64,000 nt of DNA from Parerythrobacter aestuarii (GCF_030140925.1 NZ_JARBWD010000001.1:868001-932000), one strand, 5' to 3'. Counted from the stretch's first letter, positions 28,154 through 36,872 are shown. The notes: generated by a model from the letters alone, not told the origin. Made by a program: numbers and translations.

Positions 28154-28900
28154 TTACTGAGCAACCCGGCGGCCGAAGCCACCTTGCGGACGACCGGCAC
28201 CCGGAATCTGCGAAACAGAACCCGGAGCGGCAAAGACGGTGCGGCGGAAGTTTTTCTCGAGGCGATCCGCGATGTAACCCCACAGTGCTGTCACTTCTGC
28301 GGCGCTGCGGCTTTCCGGATCGACTTCCATGACCGTGCGGCCATCGATCATCGAGGCCGCGAAATCGGTGCGGTGGTGGAGGGTGATCGGAGCGACAGTG
28401 CCGTGCTGCGAGAGGGCGACAGCTGCTTCGCTGGTGATCTTTGCCTTGGGCGTCGCAGCGTTAACGACGAACACCAGCGGCTTGCCGGCGCGTTCGCACA
28501 GGTCGACCGTGGCACCCACGGCGCGCAGGTCGTGCGGGCTGGGTCGCGTCGGGACGACGATAAGCTCAGCCACGCCGATGACCGACTGGATGGCCATGGT
28601 GATTGCCGGCGGTGTGTCGATCACGGCGAGCTTGAAGCCCTGCTGGCGCAGGATCTGCAAGTCGCTCGCGAGCCGAGCAACAGTGGTTTGGGCAAAGGCG
28701 GGATATTCCGCTTCACGCTCGTTCCACCAATCGGCCAGCGATCCCTGTGGGTCGATGTCGATAAGAACAACCGGCCCAGCGCCAGCGCGCTGTGCCTGTA
28801 CGGCAAGATGTCCCGAAAGGGTCGTCTTGCCCGATCCGCCTTTTTGCGAAGCCAGTGCCAATACTCGCACAGGTCGGTCCCCCTGATTTGCTTCGTTCAC
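28154..28900 (-). CDS. ParA/MinD-family ATPase
   Basis: The 248-residue protein has the deviant Walker A motif SQKGGSGKTTL (about 18-28), Walker A' region IDIDPQGSLADWW and Walker B region KLAVIDTPPA. Such ATPases bind DNA non-specifically as ATP dimers and position plasmids, chromosomes or protein clusters. It starts with GTG; a second GTG at 28870, giving MRVLALASQKGG behind a GGGGGA ribosome site, is a good alternative. It is too far from any ParB-like gene to be the chromosomal partition ATPase. Its partner is probably the ribbon-helix-helix protein. Confidence 0.9.
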   Translation of the reverse strand: MNEANQGDRPVRVLALASQKGGSGKTTLSGHLAVQAQRAGAGPVVLIDIDPQGSLADWWNEREAEYPAFAQTTVARLASDLQILRQQGFKLAVIDTPPAITMAIQSVIGVAELIVVPTRPSPHDLRAVGATVDLCERAGKPLVFVVNAATPKAKITSEAAVALSQHGTVAPITLHHRTDFAASMIDGRTVMEVDPESRSAAEVTALWGYIADRLEKNFRRTVFAAPGSVSQIPGAGRPQGGFGRRVAQ

Positions 28901-29110
28901 CCACGCCTTTCGCGGGCTTTCGACAGGTGGGATCGCAGGATACCCCTAATTTTGGGTTAACGGTGACGGCAAGAATTCGCGCCAATGCCCAGTGTGCGCC
29001 TCTCGCGGCCCAGGCCAGGGTTAGAAAAACTTTGCTAACGGCCTGTTCACTATGTCACGCTATCCATCAGGGCAGGATTTTGGTTTGTCGAGAGGGTTCG
29101 CAGCCGCATC

Positions 29111-30298
29111 ATGATGATCGCGCGTACATATCGGGGCCTGCTTGCTGCAGCCCTGCTGGCCGTGCCGGCTGCAGCGCTGGCTGACGTCAAGGCTGGGGTC
29201 GAAGCATGGACCGCTGGCGATTATGACCGTGCCGTGCGCGAATGGCGCGAACCGGCAGCCAAGGGCGATCCCGATGCCCAGTTCAACATGGCGCAGGCCT
29301 ATCGCCTCGGGCGCGGGGTCGAACAGAATACCAAGCAGGCCGAGGTCTACTATGCCAAGGCGGCCGCGCAGGGCCATCTGAAGGCAGCTGACAATCTGGG
29401 GCTGCTGATGTTCCAGGGCGGGCGGCGTGAAGAGGCAATGCCCTATGTCAAGTCGGCGGCCGACCGGGGGGATCCGCGCGCGCAATATTTGCTCGGCATT
29501 GCCCATTTCAACGGCGATTTGGTGGAGAAGGACTGGGTTCGCGCCTATGCCTTGCTGACGCTGGCCAATTCTGCCGGGCTCCCGCAAGCAGGCCCGGCGA
29601 TCCAGCAGATGGACGATTTCATCCCGTTGGAGCAGCGCCAGCAGGCCCAGCCGCTCGCAGCCCAGATCAAGCGCGAGGCCGATGTGCGCCGCTCCAGCCA
29701 GCAGGCGGCGGTTGACCTCGGCGATCCGGCACCGGCGACAGTGGCAGCAGCCGTTCCGCCGCGCCCACAACCGGCGGCCTCCGATGCTACACGCCTGCCT
29801 CCGGTCGCAGCGCGCATTCCCGAACCGATTGCGCAGACGCCGGTCGCGCCCTCCGTTGCTGCAGCACAGGCTGCCATCGCAGAAGCAACGCGCGTTACCG
29901 GCACACAGAATCCCGCCGATGCAGGCGCTACTTTTGCGGCTCGCGAGGGATCGGCAAGCGCTTCGCGCCCCGCACGCGACGAAGCGGTGCGAGTTGCAGC
30001 TGCCCCCTCGGCCCTTCCGGCAGCGGAGCCGGCACAGGCACCAAGCCAGAGTATGCCCGCTCAGGCCCGGACCGGTCCCTGGAAAGTCCAGCTTGGTGCC
30101 TTTTCCGTCGCCTCCAACGCCGACCGCCTGTGGTCGCAGTTGGCAGGTCGTGCTGAACTTTCCGGTTCGAGCAAGTTGCTTGTGCCGGCGGGCCGGGTGA
30201 CCAAGCTCCTTGCCGGTGGCTACGCCAGCCGCGGCGAAGCACAGGATGCCTGCGCTGCGCTCAAGCGCAGCGGGCAGGATTGCCTCGTCACGCGTTAA
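29111..30298 (+). CDS. SEL1-repeat protein with C-terminal SPOR domain
   Basis: The 395-residue exported protein has a signal peptide (about 1-24, ending AALADV), SEL1/TPR-like repeats (about 28-170; for example GDPDAQFNMAQAYRLGRGV), a long Pro/Ala-rich linker (about 195-315) and a SPOR domain at the end (GPWKVQLGAFSVASNADRLW). It should sit in the periplasm and bind septal peptidoglycan. It is divergent from the parA operon, with about 210 bases between, which probably hold both promoters. Confidence 0.87.
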   Translation: MMIARTYRGLLAAALLAVPAAALADVKAGVEAWTAGDYDRAVREWREPAAKGDPDAQFNMAQAYRLGRGVEQNTKQAEVYYAKAAAQGHLKAADNLGLLMFQGGRREEAMPYVKSAADRGDPRAQYLLGIAHFNGDLVEKDWVRAYALLTLANSAGLPQAGPAIQQMDDFIPLEQRQQAQPLAAQIKREADVRRSSQQAAVDLGDPAPATVAAAVPPRPQPAASDATRLPPVAARIPEPIAQTPVAPSVAAAQAAIAEATRVTGTQNPADAGATFAAREGSASASRPARDEAVRVAAAPSALPAAEPAQAPSQSMPAQARTGPWKVQLGAFSVASNADRLWSQLAGRAELSGSSKLLVPAGRVTKLLAGGYASRGEAQDACAALKRSGQDCLVTR

Positions 30299-30396
30299 GG
30301 GCCCGCCGATCGACCTGGTTATGTCGGCCGTTGGTCGAAGCGTCTTTGGCGGTTAGCTTTAGCGTGATACGCCTTCCGGGACAGGGAGGAACAGCA

Positions 30397-31695
30397 ATGG
30401 CAACTGCAGCTACGCCAGACATGGAAGCCGGCGCGGGTGGTGCATCGGCAGAGCCGGTGTCGGCGAAGGATGGCACGCGGCTCGTCAGTCTCGATTTCAT
30501 TCGTGGGATCGCTGTGCTGGGGATCCTGTTTGCGAACATCACTGCCTTCGGCCACCCGTTCATGGTCTATATCTGGCCGGAAGCCATGCCCGGAGGGGCG
30601 ACCCTCGGCGACAAGCTGGTGTGGTTGTTCCAGTATGTCGTAATCGACCATAAGATGCGTGGCCTGTTCACCCTGCTGTTCGGGGCCGGGATGATGCTGT
30701 TCATGGAGAGGGCCTGGGCGCGTGGTTCGACTCGCTGGCTCCAGTTCAGGCGGTTGCTGTGGCTGCTGCTGTTCGGAATGATCCATTATTACCTGATCTG
30801 GTTCGGGGACATCCTGCAGCTCTATGCCGTATGGGGGATCGTCGCTCTGACAACGATGAAGTGGAAAGCGAAGACCCAGCTTGTCGTATCGCTTGTGCTC
30901 TACGTGCTGGGGACCGTCGCCTTCACCGGCTTGATGGGGTCGCAATATTACTTCGCCGAGAACCCGCAGGTGGCGGCGCAGTTCCTCGACGAAGAACAGC
31001 TCGAGCAGCTAGCGAATGTCGAAAGCGAAACGCTCGAAGAGGTTGCCGAGACCGTCGAACGATACCAGACGCAGAGCTATGCGGGCTTTGTCACGCACCA
31101 GGTGCTGGAGGAAACCGACCAGAACCTCGTCGGGCTGGCGTTCGGCCTGTTCGAGACGATCGGCATGATCCTGATGGGGATGGCACTCTACCGGTTCGGC
31201 TTTTTCAGCGGAGCATTCGATTCCGCCAAGATGCGAAAGTGGGGATGGATCGGCTTGCTGGGCGGGGCCGGAACGTCGGCTGCGCTGGGCCTGTGGGTCT
31301 ATGTGGCGGATTTCCCGTTGATGCTGACCTTTTTCGTGTTCCAGGGCCTGATGATGCTGCCGCGCCTGGCCTTCGTGCTCGGGTTGGCCGCGCTATTGGT
31401 CGAATGGGCACCGCGGGCGAGCGAGAGCTGGCTTGGCCAGCGCTTTATCGCCGCCGGACGAATGGCGTTCAGCAATTACCTCGGCACTTCGATCGTCATG
31501 CTGTTCCTGTTCCATGGCTGGGCGCTGGGCCTGTTCGGGCAGCTGCATCGGATCGAGCTGTTCGGGATCGTGCTCGCGAGCTGGACTGTCATGCTGCTGT
31601 GGTCGAAGGCGTGGCTTGAGCGGTTCCGCTACGGACCGCTCGAATGGTTGTGGCGTTGCCTGACCTACTGGAGGCTGTTCCCCTTCAAGCGCTAA
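30397..31695 (+). CDS. DUF418 family membrane protein (YeiB-like)
   Basis: The 432-residue protein starts with an about 30-residue cytoplasmic stretch followed by RLVSLDFIRGIAVLGILFANI, the DUF418/YeiB entry signature, and has about nine to ten membrane helices. The C-terminal AAGRMAFSNYLGTSI segment is also typical. Function is unknown; the family is related to acyltransferase-3-type membrane proteins. The ATG at 30397 follows GGGAGGAA and is preferred over the longer frame that begins inside the SPOR gene. Confidence 0.9.
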   Translation: MATAATPDMEAGAGGASAEPVSAKDGTRLVSLDFIRGIAVLGILFANITAFGHPFMVYIWPEAMPGGATLGDKLVWLFQYVVIDHKMRGLFTLLFGAGMMLFMERAWARGSTRWLQFRRLLWLLLFGMIHYYLIWFGDILQLYAVWGIVALTTMKWKAKTQLVVSLVLYVLGTVAFTGLMGSQYYFAENPQVAAQFLDEEQLEQLANVESETLEEVAETVERYQTQSYAGFVTHQVLEETDQNLVGLAFGLFETIGMILMGMALYRFGFFSGAFDSAKMRKWGWIGLLGGAGTSAALGLWVYVADFPLMLTFFVFQGLMMLPRLAFVLGLAALLVEWAPRASESWLGQRFIAAGRMAFSNYLGTSIVMLFLFHGWALGLFGQLHRIELFGIVLASWTVMLLWSKAWLERFRYGPLEWLWRCLTYWRLFPFKR

Positions 31696-31697
31696 CA

Positions 31698-31717
31698 CCG
31701 GGCCGACAAAGGCCCGG
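31698..31717 (+). terminator. hairpin after the DUF418 gene
   Basis: CCGGGCC and GGCCCGG form a perfect 7-bp stem with a 6-base loop two bases after the stop codon. No T tract follows, so termination strength is uncertain. Confidence 0.45.
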
Positions 31718-31818
31718 CGAGGGCGACCGCCCGCCCACAGGTGCCCGACCAAAGAGAGGAATAGCACCGAGGATGGTCGCTCGGATGTGCGACTACAATC
31801 ACAGATGTCACTTGCTAT

Positions 31819-31833
31819 TGAGAATAATTCGCA
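31819..31833 (+). promoter_or_regulatory. predicted Fur box 1 upstream of bfd
   Basis: TGAGAATAATTCGCA is a 7-1-7 dyad in which six of seven positions are symmetric, and it closely follows the classical Fur heptamer pair (TGATAAT-A-ATTATCA). It is 27 bases centre-to-centre from a second box and lies where the bfd promoter should be. Confidence 0.65.
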
Positions 31834-31845
31834 TATCTTTGCTCT

Positions 31846-31860
31846 TGCGAATCACTCGCA
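31846..31860 (+). promoter_or_regulatory. predicted Fur box 2 upstream of bfd
   Basis: TGCGAATCACTCGCA is a second 7-1-7 dyad with six of seven symmetric positions, ending 14 bases before the bfd ATG. Two spaced boxes fit iron-dependent repression by Fur. Confidence 0.6.
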
Positions 31861-31874
31861 GGAGAGCCGCCAGC

Positions 31875-32063
31875 ATGTATGTCTGCATCTGCAACGCTAT
31901 CAGGGAAAGCGAGCTGCGCCGTGTGGCCCGGCACGTCCCCGGCGATGCGGAACAGGCCTATGCGGCGATGGGCAAGGTCCCGCAATGCGGCCAGTGCCTG
32001 TGCGATGCCGACTGTATTCTCGATGAAGAGCGCGAGTTCGGCCTTCAACCGGCCGCTGCCTGA
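31875..32063 (+). CDS. bfd: bacterioferritin-associated ferredoxin
   Basis: The 62-residue protein MYVCICNAIRES... has the BFD [2Fe-2S] pattern: C4 and C6 at the start and the CGQC pair (about C38 and C41), with two more cysteines after. Bfd gives electrons to release iron from bacterioferritin. The ATG is 11 bases after an AGGAG site. It is followed by a terminator and then by bfr, and preceded by two predicted Fur boxes, so it should be induced when iron is low. A longer frame starting upstream is an artefact. Confidence 0.93.
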   Translation: MYVCICNAIRESELRRVARHVPGDAEQAYAAMGKVPQCGQCLCDADCILDEEREFGLQPAAA

Positions 32064-32096
32064 GCGCTCCAACCGCTAACGCAAATCGCTCGCAAC

Positions 32097-32117
32097 TGGC
32101 GGAATTCCGCCATTTTT
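32097..32117 (+). terminator. intrinsic terminator between bfd and bfr
   Basis: TGGCGG-AATT-CCGCCA is a perfect stem (the 16 bases are a full palindrome) followed by five T residues. It should separate the bfd transcript from bfr. Confidence 0.85.
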
Positions 32118-32193
32118 CCGCTGTCTGGCCCTTGTCCGTCCGGGTCCGATGGGCGTATGCCTATGCCATAACCCCCATCGAAGGAGTCGGGCC

Positions 32194-32676
32194 ATGAAGG
32201 GCGATGCCAAGGTCATCGAATATCTCAACAAGGCACTCACCAACGAGCTGACCGCGATCAACCAGTACTGGCTGCACTACCGTGTGCTGGCCGACTGGGG
32301 CGTGCACAAGCTGGCCGAATACGAGCGCCACGAATCGATCGACGAGATGAAGCACGCCGATATCCTGGCCGAACGCGTGCTGTTCCTTGGCGGCCTCCCC
32401 AACTTCCAGGCCATCCACAAGCTCAAGGTCGGCGAAACGGTCGAGGAAATTCTCAAGGCCGACCTGGCCATGGAGGAGGAAGCGATCCCGCTTTTGCGCG
32501 ACGCCATCCAGCACAGCGAAAGCGTGCGAGACTACGTCAGCCGCGAAATCTTTGCCCGCATCCTCGAGAGCGAGGAAGAGCATGTCGACTTCCTCGAAAC
32601 GCAGTTCGACATGATCGCGAGGATGGGGCTGGAGAATTATGTCCAGCTGCAGAGCAAGCCGGCGGAAGAAGGATAG
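32194..32676 (+). CDS. bfr: bacterioferritin
   Basis: The 160-residue ferritin-like protein keeps every ferroxidase ligand of E. coli Bfr at the same number: E18, E51, H54, E94, E127 and H130, plus the heme-binding M52 (IDEMKHAD). It forms a 24-subunit iron-storage shell. The ATG follows AAGGAG by a good distance. Lying behind bfd but separated by a terminator, it is probably transcribed from its own promoter, allowing storage and release to be set independently. Confidence 0.96.
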   Translation: MKGDAKVIEYLNKALTNELTAINQYWLHYRVLADWGVHKLAEYERHESIDEMKHADILAERVLFLGGLPNFQAIHKLKVGETVEEILKADLAMEEEAIPLLRDAIQHSESVRDYVSREIFARILESEEEHVDFLETQFDMIARMGLENYVQLQSKPAEEG

Positions 32677-32699
32677 GCTTTTCTGGCCTCCCTCATTTA

Positions 32700-33428
32700 C
32701 TATTCTTCCGCATCTACCCGTCGGGCTTCTCGATATGTCGGGCGTTGATTTGGGCCACCGGAGGGATCAAGCTCGATCTCAAACTCTTGGCTCCCGTTCT
32801 TTCCGAGCTCGTCCTTGAAGTAGATTGTTGCCCGAAAGTCCTCCATTTTGGATAGGTCGTCATAAGACCGCTGCATGGAGATAGTCTCACCCGCAGGCAA
32901 ATGGGCCGCTTTGGAGGTAACTTGACCGTCAACGACAATTGAAACGTCTGTGCAGGTCGCTGCCACATTTCGAAAATGAAACTTCTGCTTTGTGGTTTGT
33001 CCGGAGTAGCTTGCACCGCCGACAGTGAGGAAGCGCGGCTGAGCAAGCCTCTCCGCTTCAAGTTCCTTAGCCCTTCGGTCATCCAGTTCTGATTTCAGTT
33101 GGTCTCTGGCGACTTCGACAAGCGCCCTTTGCTGCTCAACCGAGTTTCGAAGCTCTTCTCCTTGTATATGAAGGGCTTTGCTGCTGTTCCGCAATTCTAT
33201 GCCTTGTTGTAAGAAGCCAAGGACGAGCCAAAGAAATGCTAAGGGAGCTGCTGACCCCGCCAGGAAATCACCGAACTCGTTCGGTCGCATTCGCCAGAAG
33301 GCATCTTGTTCGGACAAGAAATAGATCAGCAATATCAAAAGGTACGCTAGACTCGCGCCGAAGCCGAATCGGAATAATATCGACGGTTCGTGTACGATAT
33401 CGTCTGATTGCCCATGATCTTCCGTCAA
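32700..33428 (-). CDS. membrane protein with coiled coil, unknown function
   Basis: The 242-residue protein has two membrane helices (about 18-39, LFRFGFGASLAYLLILLIYFL in parts, and 52-74), a coiled-coil segment (about 76-128, rich in E, Q, R and L) and a C-terminal beta-rich domain of about 110 residues. No family is recognised. Base composition is visibly more AT-rich than either neighbour and codons such as agt, ttc, aaa and att are more common, which suggests acquired DNA. It may be a stand-alone phage-exclusion or housekeeping membrane protein; there is no evidence for either. Confidence 0.75.
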   Translation of the reverse strand: MTEDHGQSDDIVHEPSILFRFGFGASLAYLLILLIYFLSEQDAFWRMRPNEFGDFLAGSAAPLAFLWLVLGFLQQGIELRNSSKALHIQGEELRNSVEQQRALVEVARDQLKSELDDRRAKELEAERLAQPRFLTVGGASYSGQTTKQKFHFRNVAATCTDVSIVVDGQVTSKAAHLPAGETISMQRSYDDLSKMEDFRATIYFKDELGKNGSQEFEIELDPSGGPNQRPTYREARRVDAEE

Positions 33429-33439
33429 CTTCTGATCTC

Positions 33440-33931
33440 CTAACTCCCCTCGTCACGGCCCTCGCGGGTCTGGCCACCGGTAGCGATTACAGTCTCCGCA
33501 GCAAACATAACCAAGCCCAGGATCAGGAGCAGCATCGTGGCGATCCAGGCGATCGCCGTCAGCGTGCCGATCTGCGGCTTGATGAAGGCGCTGATAAACA
33601 AGAGCATGATGACCAGAGAAATGGTGAGCGCCGCGGCCGTGGCAAACGTGACGGCGCGCTGGGCGTAGCGGCGGCGCCGCTTGAGGCGTTTCAATTCGCG
33701 CCGTTCGCGGGCCGTGTGCTCTTCGTCCATCCGCTCTTCCAGCCGGTCGATACGGTTGGCGATCCAGATCAGCCGGGCCATAATGACGTTCATGATCGCG
33801 CCGATCGCTGCCAGCAGGAAGGCCGGGGCAAGGCTGAGGCGGACGATCTCCTGCACGCGCAAGGTGCTGGAGGTGCGTTCAAGCAGGTCGGTCGCAAGGT
33901 TGCCTGACTGGACGAGCAGGTCGAGCCACAT
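33440..33931 (-). CDS. DUF2721 family membrane protein
   Basis: The 163-residue protein has three membrane helices: VRLSLAPAFLLAAIGAIMNVI, then after a very basic coiled segment (ERRELKRLKRRRR) AVTFATAAALTISLVIMLLF, and TAIAWIATMLLLILGLVMFA. The plan matches DUF2721, function unknown. The ATG at 33931 overlaps the der stop codon by one base (TGATG). The much longer open frame that reads upstream through der is an artefact. Confidence 0.85.
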   Translation of the reverse strand: MWLDLLVQSGNLATDLLERTSSTLRVQEIVRLSLAPAFLLAAIGAIMNVIMARLIWIANRIDRLEERMDEEHTARERRELKRLKRRRRYAQRAVTFATAAALTISLVIMLLFISAFIKPQIGTLTAIAWIATMLLLILGLVMFAAETVIATGGQTREGRDEGS

Positions 33932-35394
33932 CAGCCGCGCTCCGAGCCGCCGCTGAAATTGCCCCCTCCGCCCTTGTTGGCATTGTAGGGATTTTTCGAA
34001 CTCTTCAGCACCACGCGCACTGGCACGGCATCGAAGCCCAGCTTGGCGCGGATGCCGTTGACGAGATAGCGCTCGTAGCTCTTGGGCAAATCGTCGAGCC
34101 TGTTGCCGAACACTACGAAGCGCGGCGGTCGGGTACCGGCCTGGGTGATGTAGCGCAGTTTGATCCGCCGGCCGCCGGGTGCGGGCGGAGGGTTGGCCTC
34201 TAGCGCATCGTCGAACCAGCGGTTGAGCGCAGCGGTGGGCACGCGCTTGGACCAGCTCTCGCGGATCACGAAGGCGGCGCGCAGCATGTCGTCGAGGCCT
34301 TTGCCGGTCTTGGCGCTGACCGCAAACAGCGGCAAGCCACGGACCTGCGACAGCCCTTCGTCGAGCGCGGCGCGGATTCCGTTGAAGAGGTAGGACGCAT
34401 CTTCCGCGATGTCCCACTTGTTGATGGCGATCATCAACGCGCGGCCTTCCTCGAGCACCTTGCTGGCGATTTTCAGGTCTTGGTGCTCCAGCCCCTGCGT
34501 CGCGTCGAGCAGCAGCACGACGACTTCGGCAAAGTCCACGGCACGCAATGCATCGGCGACGGAGAGCTTCTCCAGCTTCTCGACGACCTTGGCCCGCTTG
34601 CGCATCCCGGCGGTGTCGATCAGTCGGATGTCGTGGGTCGTCCCGTCCTTGGGGTCGGTCCATTGCCAGTCGACCGCGATCGAATCGCGGGTGATCCCCG
34701 CTTCCGGCCCCGTCAGCAGGCGATCTTCGCCCAGCAGGCGGTTGATCAGCGTCGACTTGCCCGCATTGGGCCGCCCGACGATGGCGAGCTTCAGCGGGCC
34801 GAGAGGAGCGTCTTCATCCTCTTCGCCTTCGGCCATCTCGCCAGCCTCGGCGGCCAGCTCGGCAGCGCGCTCGGCCTCTTCCTCAAAATGCCCGATATGC
34901 GGCCACAGGCCTTCGAACAGGTCGGCGACGCCTTCGCCATGCTCGGCGGAGATCGGCGCGGGGTCACCCAAGCCCAGCGAATAGCTTTCCAACAGCCCGG
35001 CATCGCCGGCCTTGCCCTCGGCCTTGTTGGCGACGAGCACCACCGGGACGTCGACCGTGCGCAGCCAGCGGGCGATTTCCTCGTCGAGCGGGGTGATCCC
35101 GGCCCGCGCATCGATCACGAACAGCGCGGCGTCGGCACCTTCGAGACTGACTTCGGTCTGCGCGCGCATGCGGCCAGGCAGGCTCTCCTTGTCCTCGTCT
35201 TCCCAACCGGCGGTATCGACCACGGTGAATTGCATGCCCGCCAGTTCGGCGTCGCCCATGCGGCGGTCGCGCGTTACCCCCGGCTGGTCATCGACCAGCG
35301 CGAGTTTCTTGCCCACCAGCCGGTTGAACAGCGTGGACTTGCCGACATTGGGTCGGCCGATGATGATCACAGTGGGTTTGCGGGTCGCGGACAT
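33931..35394 (-). CDS. der: ribosome biogenesis GTPase Der (EngA)
   Basis: The 487-residue protein has two tandem GTPase domains, GRPNVGKSTLFNRL (about 12) and GRPNAGKSTLINRL (about 207), each with its DTAG and N/TKxD motifs (VANKAEG and AINKWD), and a C-terminal KH-like domain. Der is needed for 50S subunit assembly. A strongly acidic insert (about 175-200) links the G domains. The start MSATRKPTVIIIGRPN at 35394 is chosen over a 17-codon extension. It is the first gene of a der-DUF2721 unit. Confidence 0.96.
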   Translation of the reverse strand: MSATRKPTVIIIGRPNVGKSTLFNRLVGKKLALVDDQPGVTRDRRMGDAELAGMQFTVVDTAGWEDEDKESLPGRMRAQTEVSLEGADAALFVIDARAGITPLDEEIARWLRTVDVPVVLVANKAEGKAGDAGLLESYSLGLGDPAPISAEHGEGVADLFEGLWPHIGHFEEEAERAAELAAEAGEMAEGEEDEDAPLGPLKLAIVGRPNAGKSTLINRLLGEDRLLTGPEAGITRDSIAVDWQWTDPKDGTTHDIRLIDTAGMRKRAKVVEKLEKLSVADALRAVDFAEVVVLLLDATQGLEHQDLKIASKVLEEGRALMIAINKWDIAEDASYLFNGIRAALDEGLSQVRGLPLFAVSAKTGKGLDDMLRAAFVIRESWSKRVPTAALNRWFDDALEANPPPAPGGRRIKLRYITQAGTRPPRFVVFGNRLDDLPKSYERYLVNGIRAKLGFDAVPVRVVLKSSKNPYNANKGGGGNFSGGSERG

Positions 35395-35529
35395 TATGCT
35401 GGCGCAGGTGGCGCTTAAACGCGCGAATGGCAAGCATTCCCGCAATCCCTGTTTCGCGCAATCATGGTATATTCGCGTTAACCACAGCCGGGAGGCGGGT
35501 GGAAAGGTTACCGCCGCATTAGTGGCGAC

Positions 35530-36300
35530 ATGAAAAATGCTGTCACATCGCTATGTATCGGGGTCGCCCTGGTTGCAGCGCCAGCCCTTGAAGGCTCGCC
35601 GCAAGGTGCCGCGCATGCGCAGGAACTTGCGCCCTACTTGCAGTGCGTTCCCTATGCCCGCGAGGTAAGCGGGATTCAGATCTATGGCGATGCCTATACC
35701 TGGTGGGACCAGGCCGAAGGCGTTTATGATCGTGGCCGGAAACCCAGGGTGGGCGCGGTCATGGCCTTCGAAGCCAATGACCGGATCCAGCTGGGCCATG
35801 TCGCAACGGTGGTAAAGGTGATCGACAAACGCACCGTGCTGCTCGACCATGCCAACTGGTCGCCGATCAACGGTCGCCGAGGCCAGATCGAGAGCGGTGT
35901 CAGGGCGGTCGACGTTTCCAGGAAGAACGACTGGAGCCAGGTGCGGGTCTGGTATGCTCCGCTGAATAACCTCGGTACGACGCCGTGGCCGGTGCTCGGA
36001 TTTATCTACGGCGACGGCAAAGCCACGCCACGCAAGGCACCGTTCGAGCCCCGGCCTGTCGAACGGTCGCCGGTTCAGGTCGCCGCAGTGACGGGCAAGC
36101 CTTCGCGCGATTTCCTCAACGCGTTCGGTTCACTGGGGCAGGGTGCCAATCCGCCCCTGCTCGAGCGTCGTGCGCCTGAAGCACCGCGGCAGATCGGTTA
36201 TACGTCTCCGCCGCCGATCCAGCGCCGTGCACAGGCACAGCCCCCTGTGCGAACCGCCGCGGGCGATCCTTACGCGAACGTGCTCGCCAAATACGACTGA
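35530..36300 (+). CDS. secreted CHAP-domain protein
   Basis: The 256-residue exported protein has a signal peptide (about 1-30, ending AAHAQ), a CHAP (NlpC/P60-like) domain with Cys in LQCVPYARE (about C39) and His in LGHVATV (about H93), and a disordered Pro/Arg-rich tail (about 165-256). CHAP proteins cut peptidoglycan amide bonds. It could be a cell-wall amidase or endopeptidase acting in the periplasm. Divergent from der; TATATT at 35470 may be part of its promoter. Confidence 0.85.
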   Translation: MKNAVTSLCIGVALVAAPALEGSPQGAAHAQELAPYLQCVPYAREVSGIQIYGDAYTWWDQAEGVYDRGRKPRVGAVMAFEANDRIQLGHVATVVKVIDKRTVLLDHANWSPINGRRGQIESGVRAVDVSRKNDWSQVRVWYAPLNNLGTTPWPVLGFIYGDGKATPRKAPFEPRPVERSPVQVAAVTGKPSRDFLNAFGSLGQGANPPLLERRAPEAPRQIGYTSPPPIQRRAQAQPPVRTAAGDPYANVLAKYD

Positions 36301-36318
36301 CACGTAACGGGGTGGGGC

Positions 36319-36615
36319 TCAGGCCTTCGCTACCGGGGCATCGTCACCCAGGTCTTCATACCACGCCTCGACCGGGCCGGTGAGTTTGAGCGTCAACGGA
36401 TTGCCCTTGCGATCGACGGTCTTGCCCGCCTGAACGCGCACCCACCCCTCGGAAATCGAATATTCCTCGATATCGTGGCGCTGCTTGCCCTTGAAACGGA
36501 TGCCGACGCCGCGCTGCAGCACTTCGCTATCGAAATGCGGATTGCGCGGGTTCACCGACAGGTGGTCGGGCGGGGTATCTGCAGCTCCAGCTGCGGGAGT
36601 GTTCTCTTCGCTCAT
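36319..36615 (-). CDS. DUF3297 family protein
   Basis: The 98-residue protein starts MSEENTPAAGAADTPPDHLSVNP and contains NPRNPHFDSEVLQRGVGIRFKG and EWYxDLGD-like segments typical of DUF3297, a small soluble family of unknown function. The ATG at 36615 is used; the 17-codon upstream extension looks random. It converges with the CHAP-protein gene, with an 18-base gap. Confidence 0.82.
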   Translation of the reverse strand: MSEENTPAAGAADTPPDHLSVNPRNPHFDSEVLQRGVGIRFKGKQRHDIEEYSISEGWVRVQAGKTVDRKGNPLTLKLTGPVEAWYEDLGDDAPVAKA

Positions 36616-36787
36616 GGCGCGGCCCGATAATCCCGCGCGGCGCGCTGGGCAAGCACTCTGACGCATTGCGTGCTTTTTCCGCTACCGGGAGCCTTGCCCT
36701 TTGTCGCACTAGCCATTAGAGGCGCGCCTTCAACGCGGTGCACCGTTGGTGTGCCGCGTAGCTTCGTTCGGGGCTTCATTCGGGCTA

Positions 36788-36872
36788 GCGGGCGTGGCGG
36801 AATTGGTAGACGCGCTGGTTTTAGGTACCAGTATCGCAAGATGTGGGGGTTCGAGTCCCTTCGCCCGCACCA
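36788..36872 (+). tRNA. tRNA-Leu (anticodon TAG), CCA encoded
   Basis: The sequence folds as a class II tRNA: acceptor GCGGGCG/CGCCCGC, anticodon stem CTGGT/ACCAG around loop TTTAGGT (anticodon TAG), a long variable arm, T arm GGGGG TTCGAGT CCCTT with two G-T pairs, and encoded CCA. It lies about 60 bases before the trigger factor gene. Confidence 0.95.

Noticed and set aside
32079..32096. GCAAATCGCTCGCA as a third Fur box before bfr
   Set aside because: Only three of seven positions are symmetric, and it lies before the bfd terminator, not at a bfr promoter.
33932..34663. Upstream part of a 407-codon minus frame ending in the DUF2721 gene
   Set aside because: It reads through der in the wrong frame; only the last 163 codons, from 33931, look like a protein.
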